NCBI GenBank assembly: GCA_037367405.1
Contig: JAZKJV010000388.1
Location: 248,001 to 312,000 of the forward strand
DNA length: 64,000 nt
Source of the DNA: Ottelia alismoides
Lineage: Eukaryota; Streptophyta; Magnoliopsida; Alismatales; Hydrocharitaceae
Reading direction: 5' to 3'
Below, in pieces: positions 22,083 to 32,508 of this stretch. Both the position numbers and the translations under genes were made by a program. Every line of letters starts with the position of its first letter. The stretch's first letter is position 1. The notes beneath the pieces were generated by a model. That model ran no database searches, was not told the DNA's origin, and saw only the letters and a program-made list of their open reading frames with translations.

Positions 22083-22558
22083 CATGGTTATTAAGGCGGC
22101 AAGGCGACAAGGCGTTAAGCCTGGACGCCTAGGCGTTTTCCAAAGTGTGTCCTACATATCGCATTTGAGACATGCGATATATAGTTTTTTAAAGCAAATG
22201 GATGTCGCATGTCTCAAATGCGACATCATTTTTTAATTTTTTTTATATGTATATCGCATTTCAAAAATGCGACATATATATTACATTTTGAAAATGCACT
22301 ATGTATATCGCATTTTGTAAATGCGCTATGTATATCGCATTTTGTAAATGCGCTATGTGTATCGCATTTTCAAAATGCGTTATATGTGTAGAACACAGAA
22401 AAATAGTCGCCCAGGCGCGCCTTGGCTCCCAGGCGACCCAAGGCGTACACCCAAGGCACGCCATTTTCAATAAAACTAAGGCGCTCTTTCGAGGCGCTAG
22501 ACCTGGGGCGCCTAGGCAGCCACCTAGGCGAGCCTAGGCATGCGCCTTGACATCTATG
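22083..22558. mobile_element. hAT-like non-autonomous element (family 4) with ATATCGCATTT array, inside LINE-2
   Basis: 476 bp flanked by a perfect 8-bp duplication GCTGAACC (22075-22082 and 22559-22566). The left end CATGGTTATTAAGGCG and the complement of the right end, CATAGATGTCAAGGCG, are inverted repeats with about five mismatches in 16. Outer parts are rich in AGGCGCCTAGGCG-type palindromes. The centre (22157-22385) is an array of about ten alternating ATATCGCATTT and AAATGCGATAT units that can fold into stacked hairpins. No coding capacity. Confidence 0.85.
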
Positions 22559-24299
22559 GCTGAACCTACTACATCTGTTTCCTACGAGTTTCTTGTGACT
22601 TTTTCATGAAAAACCTCTTGCATCTAGACACGCTAAAAAATGGGAAATTCTAGATGGACATTGACCATTACCCAAGTCTCAGCAGATGGATGTATGATTT
22701 GAATGCAACATGGGTAGGGCCATTACAGACCCCAATGGAAAGCACTCCAACAGTCCAACCGAACCGAGGAAATGATCCAAGCAGGATTAAGAGGATGAGA
22801 TCGTCCAAGCATACTCCAAGTTCGTTGCATCTAGTACCTCCATCTCTAACTCGCCAACGAACTCAGCAGAAGATAGGGATCCACTGTATGAAGCACCCCT
22901 CTCACATGATCGGTCTTCAAGAAGATAATGTTGAAGTCACCAACAACAAGCCATACATGGTTCGGAAAGTGCATATACACCAAATGAAGCTCCCACACAC
23001 CACAGACGATCGTGTATTAGTGGGTCCATAGATCGTCGATACCAAGAACTGAAAACCATCGAGATCCTTTGAAAAAAAGTACATGCACTACCTGTGTGTC
23101 ACGCACCGACTCCACAAGCTCAAAGCACTCCTTATTCCAACCAATAGTCATGCCCTTCTATGCCCACACAACCGTATCATTCTGTACCCCCATTAAAACA
23201 AGAAACTACCAAATCACACCAGTTGAAGTTGTCCCAAGTCTCCTGCTTTGTCTCCTGCAAACAGATCAATCGATCACATTCGTCTTCCACCCCTTCAAAA
23301 TACACCCACCGCTCTCCTCTTGTCCGCTTGGCCAAGGGTCCATATATTCCAAGAGACAATCTTTATTTAGCAATAGTGGGGGACACCCCCGCCAGCAACA
23401 CCCCCATGTAGCATGCTATCTTTCCCCCACTTCTCATGCTTCTTCATAGCGACATTAGACCTCACTGGGTCGCCGCCCTCAATGCAGGTATCATTCAATT
23501 GCCTGATCACATCGATCTCTTTGTCAACAATTTCCACTAGAGATGCACCAGCCGGATGCATCCCTAGGCCCAAAGGTCTTCGATTACGATGATGGAGAAA
23601 CACTCTCCAATGATCACCCTTGTAGTTGGCAAGGGCAAGTGGCACCGAACCTTGATGCCGAAAAGTCCGCTTCTTTCGCACCTTGAAAAATGCATCCAAT
23701 ATATCGTGAACCTCATCAGGAGAAGCCCCGTCATGTGCAAGCTTGCTTTATGTTCAGATCTATATGTCTCTGAGCTAGCCTCGGGTTCAGAGCTATATGA
23801 CTCTATGTTGCAGGTTTCTCACATAGATAGCCAAGGTCGACATGCGTCGAGTGCTAGGGGCAGTCCATACCGAATAAGGGTTTAAAGCCAAATCAGAAGA
23901 CACGTCCATCAGCTCGAAGGAGCCCTCCTGAGATCCTTCATGTGCAAGGAGCCCAGAAAAGAGCTGAGGACCACCAACAGAAGGTGGTGGTAAGCATTCG
24001 TCCAAGAGCAGACTAAAGGCGGCACGAATCACCATATATGATTGTCTTTCCTCTCTAAATCGAGGCTTATGCCTCGACCTTCTCGAGGCTTACTCGCCTC
24101 ATATACATAAAACCGCCTCGATCCACCTTACATTTTGAAGACATTGATTTGGGGTCAAGTCTTACAAGAAAGTGTCCCACCGTATCTGTTGGGTAGGATA
24201 TTCCTGCTTGGGACACATGCATGTAGGAGTGTATGAACTTAAATCTCTCCAAAGCTGCCTTGGGAATCGAGTAATTCTAGGTTAGAGGATATCTAATAT

Positions 24300-26319
24300 A
24301 TTGTAAGCATGTGATTCCATGTTGGATTTAACCTGGCATGTTGATGTCTATGATCCAAGATTGGACAATCACATTGTCTTTTTCCGAGTGGCCAACCCAT
24401 CTTTTCTCTTTTGGCTCAGGTGGTGAGGAGGTTCTGATGTCCTTTCATGGACTAGATGAACATTGGTAATCTAAGGGCATAGTTTTTCTCATCCGGTCTT
24501 ATCATAGACCATAGTTAGTGTTTGATGGTGTCGTAAACCCTGTTAGCAAATCTCGACAGTTCTTCAGATTAATGTCTGAGGAGAAAATATGTCTGAGGAG
24601 GTCAACATTGCCTGAATCCATCCCAAGTCAATAACTTAAAAGATGATCGAACTCCAATTAAATAGTCAACTAAGCTTGGTTGAGTTGGGCACACATGCAC
24701 GCAGACTATGTTGGTTGCAGATGGGAACAATGCAGATGTGACGGTCTCATGGAGAGTCACAGTAACATTGGGTTGCTTGCAAGAATTTAACCTCAGGCGA
24801 GCTCTGTTGCTGCACCGCCACCAGGGAGTCTGTACTCCGCACAGAGCACCATATCAGCATTATTAGTTCATTGCAGCAAGGTCATCACCAATCTAAGTCG
24901 ATTGGATGAATGGAGCTCTGCGAGAGTGAGATTCGGAGCAGGTAGTTCTGTCAGGCTTCATCGGTTGCCAGAGAAGCTATCACTTTGGAGTTTTCCCCTC
25001 AGCTGTTTTGAAGAAGGGAAAGATGTATCCAATTGTGTTTTCACTGATGAAACGGAGAATATAGTAAAAAAACAAGGCGTCAAAATGCTGACCCATTAGC
25101 ATCAATCAAATACCAATTTGAATATGAATTGAGATAATTTTATCATGAGGGTGCTCTTTTATGTGTATTCTGGAACAATGAAGAGTGCAAGCATGAAGTA
25201 GGAATTCTAAAGGAAATCCTACAATAGGAATGTGTAGAAATAGAAAAAGATAGAATAGAGATGCTGTTCTTTTTTTCAATAAGAATATTCTGAAATTTAC
25301 AAGGTAGATGAAAATGGCAACATACGTTAAAGGGAATATTTTATGACGGTAAAGATCTATGAAATTTCGAAATTGTAGAGAAAATGACCCAGCATTCTGC
25401 AAACTTTTTATTTATACGAATTAAGGTATTATGGACTTATTTCTTTGAATACTGTATGAAAGTTCTACTTGAACCAAAACTTCACCAGGTAAAAAAATCG
25501 AACCGAGAAGTTAGGATTCAAACCCAATATGGTTTTATGATTTCCTATTTTTATTTTATTTCCATGCACACTTCTTTTTGTTACGGCTAGACTGGATTGG
25601 GTTTTTTCCTCTCAGACCTGCTGGAATTCTATCTTTAACAAGTCATATCGCCAAAAAAATATGGTGCAAACTGCAAAATTGCAATCTAATATATAGGCCC
25701 TTCTCGGTCGAGTGGGTCCAAAGACAAATCTGTATCTTTAATTAATTCAACATTCTCAGGATTCAAATATATGTTGATCCAAACACCTATTATGGTAATA
25801 ATGCATCTTTTATGAGGATCCAAATAATTAGTTTAGGGCTGAGCGTGACCGGTCTTTTGTGGACCATATAGAACCCAGGCCCGAGCCCATTCAACATAGC
25901 ATGCTTTTCGCCGAGTCGAGGCCCAAAAAGTCTTTCAAAGTTCGACCGAAGCTTAAACCCGCCCCAATACTAATGGGTCGGGCTTGGGCTGGACCCGCCT
26001 AAACAGGTTCGTTTTTCAAACCTCAAGAGTATGCAAGCTTTTAGAGAGGATGACTACGTCAGATTGAAAGAAGGGAGAGTCCTTTTTCTCTCTCTCACTC
26101 GATGATATCCCGAGCGCCTCGTTAACAATACCATAAGCAAATACACTTTTAATACGTTATTTGAAAGAGTCGAGCTCCAATAATCTTGTATGATCTCTTG
26201 TTAAGGGTGTAGAGAGGTGTTATACATTACATTTATAGGTAGTTATGGAAAGGTCTCATGAACTAGATGTTTATTCAAAATTGTTTAATATATTCATTTT
26301 AACCAAGCACTTTAAAATG
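24300..26319. other. Intronic sequence without a recognised gene or complete element
   Basis: No exon-like frame for the host gene and no retroelement motif was found. 25845-26030 is rich in GGCCC/GGGCC words beginning TTAGGGCTGAGCG, which resembles ends of non-autonomous hAT elements, but neither inverted ends nor a target duplication could be located. 25100-25600 is AT-rich. The right limit is the target duplication of copia-2 (26320-26324). Confidence 0.4.
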
Positions 26320-26324
26320 GACAA

Positions 26325-26453
26325 TGTTAGAGTAATTATGTTATTTGTTTTTGTTTATTGTCCTTTTTCTGTAATTTACCCATAGAGCTTTTCTCCTATA
26401 TAAGAGAGCTCTAGGGTTAGATGAATGATTATCTTGCTCATTCCCTTTCAACA
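26325..26453 (+). repeat. 5' LTR of copia-2
   Basis: 129 bp, TGTTAGAG to TTCAACA, with TATA-like CCTATATAAGAGAGC at about 26395-26409, the probable transcription start region. One C/T difference from the 3' LTR. Confidence 0.95.
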
Positions 26454-27052
26454 TGGTATCAGAGCGACGGTCCTAGGCCGGAGTTCGTGAAACCCTAACC
26501 CTAGCCCTACCCCACCCGTCGCCCCTTTCTCTCTCTCTCTCTCTCTCGATCAAGGTCGGCGCCGCCCCTTGGCTAGGAAGCTTCTCCAGCCGTGCGCAGG
26601 TCTGTGCGCGAGACGTCCTCAAGGTGGGAAGCGCCTTCGTGCTGCAGCCCTAGGTCGGGAGTGTCCTTCGTCGTTCTCGTGAGCGGGGTGCGTGCACATC
26701 GATCATCCCATTGTGCGCACCCCTGACGCAAGACCAGTCCAGCGCCTTCACCGATCCCGTGCGCAGGGTGCGTGCACATCGCGCATCTCATAGTGCGCAT
26801 CCACTGTGCATTCCAGTGCACTGCCTGTATGCGTGTGCAAGTTCGTGCACGTGCATCCCTGTGCAACCGTGTGCACACTAGTGCATATATGTCAGACGTA
26901 GTGTGCCACCCTATGGTGCGTGCACGCTAGACACGAGTCGTGATTTGAAGGGCAGTATCGTGTGAGTCTACGGACACGGCGGCCCTCATCTATGTACACG
27001 TAGACATTTTAGTCTAGTCGTGTAACCCCAGTTGCAGGATACTGTTGTCATC
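26454..27052 (+). other. copia-2 leader with (CT)n and GTGCGTGCAC-type repeats
   Basis: After the primer site come a CT microsatellite (about 26526-26547) and then, from 26680 to 26890, a stretch dense in GTGC/GCAC words. A block of about 36 bp (GGTGCGTGCACATC...TGTGCGCAYCC) occurs twice, at about 26686 and 26768, 82 bp apart. Alternating purine-pyrimidine runs such as TGCGTGCACA are frequent. No reading frame is evident. The corresponding leader in copia-1 is about 270 bp and lacks this block. Confidence 0.6.
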
Positions 27053-27349
27053 ATGTCTGACAACAAGGTAGATCTTCCGTCTCATGGTAGAGTTCAGACT
27101 CCATCAGCCATGGCAACATCTCGTGGCAGAGGAGGCTATTCACATTTTCGAGGTAGAGGTGGTTGTGGCCGAGGAGGAGGAGGTAGCAGACCTCCTAGAC
27201 ACCCGTGCACCTACTGTCGCAGGACTGGACACACTAAGGAAACATGCTTTCCAAGCATGGGTTTCCTACTACTACGGCACGGATGGAAGAGCAGGCTCAG
27301 CAGGAAGGGGATCCTTCCCTTGCCCCGGATCAGACGTTTGAGGAGCTAG
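27053..27349 (+). pseudogene. copia-2 gag, internally deleted (start plus zinc knuckle only)
   Basis: It starts MSDNKVDL, as in copia-1 gag (MSENKVDML), and passes within about 20 residues to a RGRGGYSHFRGRGGCGRG tail and the knuckle CTYCRRTGHTKETC (CX2CX4HX4C, intact). The UBN2 capsid domain of roughly 200 residues that lies between these in copia-1 is absent, so no particle-forming capsid can be made. After the knuckle the frame shifts by one base relative to pol (27244 onwards, SKHGFPTTTARMEE) and ends at 27349. A one-base loss is the simplest cause. The site lacks a standard -1 slippery heptamer. Confidence 0.85.
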
Positions 27350-29466
27350 TGGCGAGACTTCGGGAGATTATGCATGGCCAGGGACCAGCTGGTACTTCAG
27401 GATCTTCAGAGATAGCTGGCTCAGCATCAGCATCCTCTTCAGGTACAACGTATGCACTTACTAGTTGTTACAGAGCAGATATGTCAGAATGGATTATGGA
27501 CTCAGGAGCATCTCACCATTTATGTGGTGACAAAAAGCAATTGGATGATTTTATTGCGACTCAGACAGGACGCTCCGTGGTAATTGCTGACGGAACACAT
27601 TCTCCCATTACTGGTCAGGGGGAGGTGCAATTGACCCTTGGGATACGACTTCAGAATGTTCTTTATGCTCCTGATTTTTCCATGAATCTACTATCCATTA
27701 GTCAAATCACTAAAGATTTACATTGTCGTGCCATATTTGACTCATCTGCTCTTGTGTTTCAGGACATCCTCACGGGCAGGGTGATTGGAACTGGCTGTGA
27801 GCAAGGGGGTCTTTATAGATTGGTACAATCTCCTTATGTTGGTATCTCTTCTATTAGTGTTGGATCAGTGTCACCCTACACTTGGCATCTTCGATTTGGC
27901 CATCTTCCGTTGCAAAAGATGGTCCATATTCTTCCACAGATTTCTCCCAAGTCTAACTTTCAGTGTGAGGCATGCCAACTTGGCAAACATCACAGGTCGT
28001 CATTTCCGAGTCGTATAGGTCCAAGTCGTCATGGTCTGTTTGAGCTGCTACATTTTGATATTTGGGGTCCCAGTCGTGTCCCTGATCTTCAAGGACACAG
28101 GTTTTATCTTGTTGTTGATGATGAATTCTCTAGGTTATGTTGGGTTTTTCTACTTAAAAATAAGTTTGATGCTGCGTCTGTTATCCAGTCTTTCATCATC
28201 GAAATAAAAAATATTTATTCTGCTAAAGTGAAGTTCATACGGTCTGATAATGCTCTTGAGTTATGTAGCTCTCATATCTCAAAATTTCTCATGTCTCATG
28301 GAATTGTGCACCAGAAGTCATGTGCTTACACCTCCCAACAAAATGGGGTAGCTGAGAGGAAACATCGTCATTTGTTGGACATTACTAGGACCCTATTGAT
28401 TCAGAGCCGTGCTCCTCACTCCTATTGGGGGGATGCGGTTCTAACTGCTTGTTATCTGGTCAACCATATGCCGTCATCAGTATTGGGAGAGAAGATCCTG
28501 TTCTTGACTGCGTTTCCCGAGAAGGATCTTTTCTCCCTAACACCTCGCGTCTTTGGCTCTGTTGCATTTGTTCATTGCTTCTCTCCTGGTCTCGACAAGC
28601 TCTCTCCCAGAGCTGTCAAATGCGTTTTTGTGGGTTATTCCAAAATCCAAAAAGGGTATCGGTGTTTTGATCCAGTTAGACGACGGTACCATGTTAGTGC
28701 TGATGTCACCTTCTTTGAATCCATTATGTATTTCTCTCCTACAGGTGACAGCCTCACTCACTCAGACGAAGGAGATGATATCTACGTGCCTCCTCCACCA
28801 TCTATTCCATGCTCTACTCTGCCGCCACCAACACCACAGCCTATACCACCACCACAGCCTATACCACCACCACAACCTATACCACCACCACCTCCACCAC
28901 CACCTTCTATTTTTTATCCTCAGGTCTATCAGCGTCGACCCTCTGCTCATGTGCCTCCTCCATCATCCAGCACGCCCGAGGTATGTAATGAACATTTGAG
29001 TACTACTAATGGCACGGGTGATTTGCATGCACAGACAGATGTACAGGGCACAGATGATACTACCACTACTCCAGTTGATGATCTCGATCTTCCTATTGCC
29101 CATAGAAGGCAAAAGCGTGCGCGGACAATGAATCCCAAATATGGGATGGACTTTGCATCACAGGCCTGTTTGGAGCGGTTGTCCCCGGAGTTTCGCAAGT
29201 TCGTCCTTGGGTTATCAGCAGTGGAAATCCCAAGGTCATATCAGGAGGCACTACAGAGCAGTCCATGGCATTTGGCTATGGAGGGGGAGATGGCGGCGTT
29301 GCAGTCACGTGGTACGTGGAGTGTTGTGCATCCTCCACCAGGTGCGTCAATAGTCGGAAGCAAATGGGTTTTTACTGTTAAGCATCGGGCTGATGGTACA
29401 GTCGATAGATACAAAGCCAGGTTGGTTGCTCGTGGGTTCACCCAAACATATGGGGTGGACTATTAG
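27244..29466 (+). pseudogene. copia-2 pol: protease, integrase and start of RT
   Basis: 740 codons in one frame. Protease: EWIMDSGASHHLCGD with intact D-S-G, then VIADGTHSPITGQG. Integrase zinc region: WHLRFGHLPLQKM and CEACQLGKHHRS. Integrase core: DIWGPS, IRSDNALEL and QQNGVAERKHRHLLD, so the three acidic residues are present. The C-terminal region is LSPRAVKCVFVGYSKIQKGY. A proline-rich spacer made of a repeated PQPIPPP unit lies at about 28790-28905. RT begins with WVFTVKHRADGTVDRYKARL. The frame is stopped by TAG at 29464-29466 in GVDY-stop-ETFSPV, where most copia elements have Q or E. The sequence runs on in frame to 30762. Confidence 0.93.
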
Positions 29467-30762
29467 GAGACGTTTTCTCCAGTAGCCTGTCATTCTACAT
29501 TACGGATTCTCATTGCAGTTGCTATTGTCCGTGACTGGCCCTTGTTTCAGTTAGATGTCAAGAACGCTTTCTTGTATGGTGACTTGCAGGAAGAGGTCTA
29601 TATGCAGCAGCCACCAGGGTTTGCTGCTGAGGGGGAGTCCAGTATGGTGTGCCGTCTTCATAAGGCCATATATGGCCTGAAGCAGAGTCCACGAGCTTGG
29701 TTTCAGAAGCTCTCGGAGTTGATTGAACAGAAGGGCTTCATCAGATCTACAGCAGATCATACTCTCTTTGTAAAGAGAGACCAGCAAGGTACTGTGGTCA
29801 TCTTAGTGTATGTTGATGATATTGTTATCACTGGTAGTAATAAGCAGGGCATTCAAGCAGCCAAGGATTTTCTTAGTGAGCAGTTTGTTACGAAGGACCT
29901 GGGTACACTTCGTTACATTTTAGGATTGGAATTTGCAAGAAATGAGCAAGGCATGGTAATGACACAAAGGAAGTATGTTACTGATCTGTTATCTGAGACA
30001 GGAATGGCAGGATGTAGACCAGCTACTACTCCTATGGATCCTAATGTTAAACTCTATGATGATGACTCTGAGGAGGTGGACAAGAGACGGTATAGAGAGC
30101 TCGTGGGGAAGTTGTTATATGTCACTATTACCCGACCAGATATATCCTTTGCTGTTAGTAGGGTAAGTCAATTTATGGAGCAACCCAGACAGGCTCACAT
30201 GAATGATGTTTTTATGATCTTGAGATATCTGAAGTCATCTCCAGGTGCTGGTCTTCTGTTTAGGAAAGATACCTCTATATCTGTCACAGGTTGTGCTGAT
30301 GCAGACTATGTTGGGTGCCCTAATGATAGAAAGTCTACTTCAGGCTTTATTGTATTTGTTGGCAGCTCACCAGTAGCGTGGTAGAGTAAGAAACAAACTG
30401 TCGTGGCTCGATCCAGTGCAGAGTCGGAATATAGGGCAATGGCCCAAGGTAGTGCTGAGATGATGTGGGTTAAATCGGTTTTGACTGATTTAACTATTGA
30501 AGTACCTCTTCCTATGCATCTTAAATGTGATAATCAGGTAGCCTTGTTCATAGCCAATAATCCAGCCTTCCATGAAAGGACAAAGCACATTGAAGTGGAT
30601 TGTCATTATACAAGGGACTTAATTAAAAAGGGGCTTATTTCAACGTCTTATGTATCATCAGGAGAGCAGATTGCAGACATGTTCACCAAAGCTCTTGCTA
30701 GAGGTCCTTTTCATCTATGTTGTTCCAAGCTGAGCATGTTAGATATATATGCTCCAGCTTGA
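29467..30762 (+). pseudogene. copia-2 pol: reverse transcriptase and RNase H after the first stop
   Basis: It continues the same frame: [36 protein letters not shown], the catalytic VYVDDIVITG (29806-29835), KLLYVTITRPDISFAVSRVS, then RNase H with ADADYVGCPNDRKSTSG. A second TAG at 30382-30384 (VAW-stop-SKKQTVVARSS) breaks it before the RNase H end. 30403-30762 keeps ESEYRAMA, HIEVDCHYTRD and the tail ending YAPA next to the polypurine tract. Apart from the two stops no frame break is seen, so this is one of the best preserved enzymes in the window. Confidence 0.93.
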
Positions 30763-30769
30763 GGGGGAG

Positions 30770-30898
30770 TGTTAGAGTAATTATGTTATTTGTTTTTGTT
30801 TATTGTCCTTTTTCTGTAATTTACCTATAGAGCTTTTCTCCTATATAAGAGAGCTCTAGGGTTAGATGAATGATTATCTTGCTCATTCCCTTTCAACA
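30770..30898 (+). repeat. 3' LTR of copia-2
   Basis: 129 bp following the polypurine tract, followed by the second GACAA at 30899-30903. Same TATA motif as the 5' copy, so it could start transcripts reading toward the last two host exons. Confidence 0.95.
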
Positions 30899-31654
30899 GA
30901 CAAAGAACAAGTTACCTCATGATTTTCCCAATTACAGTAAAACTCGTCACTCAACATATATTTTATATCATTTTTTAACATTATATATTATATTAGGATT
31001 GCGGGCCGGACCGAGCATGAGCCAACCTCGGAAGGATTTTCGAAATATTTCAATTTGTTCAAATAAACAATTCAGCAACTGATTTGTGCCAGTGGAAGAT
31101 AGCCGGATAGACATTCTAGGGAGGTGCATAATCACCATGAGAAATTAGCACTTGAAAACGTATATCACTGACAGGACTCAAGTAGATATCACTGTCCGCG
31201 TGTGTATAACTTAACTGGCTACATCCACAAAACAGGGAAATCTATAAGAAAGGCGTTGGAATAGAATAAATTAAATACTCGGCAGAAATCCGCAATCTAT
31301 TGCTTTATTTTGTGTTATGGAAAAAGTTGATAACAATGACATGAATAGCAATAACATGTAGGGTCCCATCACTCATGCAATATGTAGTGTCTCTACCCCG
31401 TGAAAGAAGAGGCCTGTGGAGTAGAACTTGCCCATGAGTCTTCATGTTGGCCCAACCATTGTAAAGATGACTTAAGGAAGTTATGTAGTACTAAATACAA
31501 ATCCCAAGTTCATCGATAGGAAAAAAGGTAAACCTCGAGTTCATCGATAGAACAGATCTTGAAATCATCCAGAATTTTCTAGATAACTTTATTTTGGCAT
31601 AATTCTGAATGTTCAGATTTTATATTTATGATGCTTAAACTAGTTTTTTTGCAG

Positions 31655-31740
31655 GTAAATATGTTGGGAATCGTCCCATCAAACTCCGCAAGAGTACATG
31701 GAAAGAGAGGATAGATACCGAAGCCTTAGAAAGGCAGAAG
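31655..31740 (+). CDS. RBM42-like RNA-binding protein, penultimate exon
   Basis: 86 nt after the acceptor TTTTTTTGCAG. Joined to the phase-1 end of the previous exon it reads GKYVGNRPIKLRKSTWKER and then IDTEALERQK. KYVGNRPIKLRKS is the last beta-strand of the RRM plus the basic stretch that is highly conserved in RBM42 proteins. The exon ends AAG/GTAGCT in phase 0, with an 89-nt intron before the last exon. It sits 752 bp beyond the copia-2 element, which is therefore intronic. Confidence 0.9.
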
Positions 31741-31829
31741 GTAGCTATTTTCAGATTGCCTCCGAGTTTTGGACAATTGTAACCTTACTTGTATGCTCGT
31801 CATTATCACATTTCTGTTGCATTTTGCAG

Positions 31830-31883
31830 CACCACGTCCAGAAGAAACCGAAGCTTCTTAAGAAGGGTGTACTGCACAAATAG
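31830..31883 (+). CDS. RBM42-like RNA-binding protein, last coding exon
   Basis: After a pyrimidine-rich tract and TTTTGCAG, 17 codons read HHVQKKPKLLKKGVLHK and end in TAG at 31881-31883. A short lysine-rich tail directly after the RRM is typical of plant RBM42-like proteins. All three visible exons join without a frame break and the reading frame is intact, so this half of the gene looks functional. Confidence 0.88.
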   Translation, partial: HHVQKKPKLLKKGVLHK

Positions 31884-32500
31884 ACCTAGAAGCTGTCTTT
31901 GCACAATTTCATCCTCCATGGTAAAGAAATTTAAGATTTTCTGACTTGGTTACACCTTTGAATATTAGCTCATGCTCTACAACTTTTATAGTTCCAAATG
32001 AGCATGTAAATTTGATCAGAAAGGATTCCAATGGATCCAGCGAATAAAGTAAATAGTACCGATATATCTCTAACTTAAAATATCAGTTGCTTCTTTTAGT
32101 CCACGGCATGCTCCCTTTTCTTGTTCTTAAATGATGATTTCTGTCTGCAAAAACTTCTGTAGGATTTGTGGTGCTTTCTACCGGTCCTGATCAAGGAGCA
32201 AAGATACGTGTATACATTCCCAATATCTGCTGATCTTCAGCATTATTTTCTCTGTTTCAACGTCGCATCTGTTCTTTGGTATGCCAAATAGCTAATCTGG
32301 ACGCGGCGACGAAAGACATGCTTGACGATGGGTGGTCTGACTATGCTGTATAAATCCGATTAGTTTGATAATTGTCCGATGCATTTTGAAAGGTCTGTTT
32401 AAAATATGGATGTTTAATTTTTTTGTTGCTTGTTATCACATTTTCTACCGACAGCGAGATTTAACATATAATTTCGTCAGAACATGTTAGTACAAGTGCA
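31884..32500 (+). other. Probable 3' untranslated region and downstream flank of the RBM42-like gene
   Basis: It follows the stop codon with no transposable-element signal. It is moderately AT-rich with non-repetitive sequence and ends before the MITE-like unit at 32509. No canonical AATAAA could be tied to a cleavage site (AATAAAG at 32044-32050 is a weak candidate). Confidence 0.45.
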
Positions 32501-32508
32501 ATACGTGT

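Larger units (their letters stand above)
19567..24300 (-). mobile_element. L1-type LINE (LINE-2), decayed, with a nested hAT-like element
   Basis: The 3' end is the T run at 19567-19573 (poly-A on the - strand), inserted into the gypsy protease fragment. Reading leftwards from about 24.25 kb the order is ORF1-like sequence (24067-24252), endonuclease (LICLQETKQETWDNFNWCD, about 23180-23290), linker, RT (21700-20730) and a C-terminal part to 19.7 kb. A target duplication could not be fixed: the bases before the T run (CATATGATGTC) have only a loose match near 24340. All frames contain stops. Confidence 0.85.
26325..30898 (+). mobile_element. Ty1/copia retrotransposon (copia-2), very young, gag largely deleted
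   Basis: LTRs of 129 bp (26325-26453 and 30770-30898) differ at one base. They are flanked by a perfect 5-bp duplication GACAA (26320-26324 and 30899-30903). The primer-binding site TGGTATCAGAGC starts at 26454 directly after the 5' LTR, and the polypurine tract GAGGGGGAG is at 30761-30769. Pol is one frame from 27244 to 30762 broken only by two TAG codons. Gag keeps its start and zinc knuckle but lacks the capsid domain. It lies in sense orientation inside the host intron. Confidence 0.97.
10411..31654 (+). other. 21,244-bp intron of the RBM42-like gene, filled with transposable elements
   Basis: It starts GTACAT and ends TTTGCAG, and exon phases match on both sides (phase 1). It contains two L1-type LINEs, one complete copia element, hAT-like elements, a solo LTR and gypsy and copia relics. 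Sequence not assigned to elements (10411-10935, 17786-18050, 30904-31654) shows no exon-like reading frame. Transcription through it must read across copia-2 in the sense direction, including that element's LTR promoter and any polyadenylation signal. Confidence 0.85.

Noticed and set aside
25036..25060. CTGATGA...GAAAC resembling a hammerhead ribozyme core
   Set aside because: There is no stem II between the two conserved boxes and no flanking stems I and III could be found.
27244..27349. Programmed -1 frameshift between gag and pol in copia-2
   Set aside because: Copia elements normally use a single frame, the overlap lacks a standard slippery heptamer, and a one-base loss is simpler.
25845..31020. 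GGCCC-rich segments at 25845-26030 and 30990-31015 as two ends of one hAT-like element split by copia-2
   Set aside because: The ends do not pair convincingly and no 8-bp duplication was found outside them.
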